From Dasyornis broadbenti (taxonomy: Eukaryota; Chordata; Aves; Passeriformes; Dasyornithidae): a stretch of DNA of 64,000 nucleotides. The stretch covers positions 71,733 to 135,732 of the forward strand of contig VZRN01001306.1 in NCBI GenBank assembly GCA_013397935.1, in the 5' to 3' direction. The translations under genes were made by a program, and so were the position numbers. The notes beneath the pieces were generated by a model. That model was not told the origin of the DNA. It saw nothing but the letters and a program-made list of their open reading frames with translations, and searched no databases. Shown here in pieces: positions 63,801-64,000 of this stretch. Position 1 is the stretch's first letter; each line of letters starts with the position of its first letter.

Positions 63801-64000
63801 TTTTTCCACCCTATTTCTACAGATTTACTGAAGCAAATTACAAGCTGGTTATTTTCACTTTTACTTGCTTAGTATGCCCTTACTGATTATGCTTTTGATT
63901 TCACTGGAAGTTGACTTTTTCGTGAATGCAGATTCTACCACCTAAGAATGAAAAATGTCTTCCACTTGGTCTTAATGTATTATAGCAAGTGCAATTAATT
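60846..64000. other. Non-coding stretch with homopolymers
   Basis: Fourteen A lie at 60879-60892 and 15 T at 63231-63245. A telomere-like CCCTGACCCTAACCCT lies at 62450-62465 but is only about 2.5 units. No coding frame over 100 codons, RNA gene or mobile element could be supported up to the end of the window. Confidence 0.55.

Noticed and set aside
1..64000. CRISPR array, tRNA or rRNA genes, bacterial operons
   Set aside because: No regularly spaced repeats, no tRNA B-box with a foldable body and no rRNA-like sequence seen. The window is vertebrate nuclear DNA.

Overview
The window looks like avian nuclear DNA, from an intergenic region or a very large intron. It is AT-rich, eukaryotic and almost empty of genes. 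The best organism marker is a CR1 LINE 3' end at 139-335 (minus strand), which ends in the repeated AGAATCATAGAAT-type terminus seen in bird CR1 elements. Older CR1 remnants, palindromic MITE-like repeats of the kind known from birds, crocodilians and turtles, a low repeat load and no mammalian SINEs or L1 all agree with a bird. I cannot name the species, chromosome or neighbouring genes.

No protein-coding gene can be supported. The longest open frames (up to about 190 codons) are no longer than expected by chance in 64 kb read in six frames. None has a domain I recognise. Three stretches are weak candidates for transcribed sequence: a possible exon at 2134-2446 (+), a hydrophilic open frame at 4675-5007 (-), and an mRNA-like segment at about 37068-37777 (+) that ends in ATTAAA plus a poly(A) run. 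No tRNA, rRNA, CRISPR array or other structured RNA gene was seen.

The supported content is mostly mobile-element debris. CR1 pieces lie at 139-335 (-), 17990-18300 (+), 19440-19720 (-, with a readable reverse-transcriptase motif) and 41455-41905 (+). There is one clean solo retroviral LTR at 48248-48632 (+), flanked by an identical 6-bp target duplication. Three imperfect palindromic MITE-like elements lie at 12341-12462, 32276-32347 and 60731-60845.

Other structure includes a roughly 10-bp minisatellite at 2648-2757 with an inverted relative at 3041-3066, a 27-bp exact direct repeat 2.26 kb apart (29946 and 32204), an AT-rich hairpin of homeobox-like sites (8328-8373), a purine/pyrimidine hairpin (39007-39036), two near-consensus RFX X-boxes (39211 and 43704), one consensus CTCF core (49959-49970) and several homopolymer runs. 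One run contains an ambiguous base (15189) and another contains a 22-base gap (59836-59857). I found no convincing new multi-gene system. The items most worth checking are the LTR, the inverted minisatellite pair, the retrocopy-like 3' end and the candidate regulatory sites.
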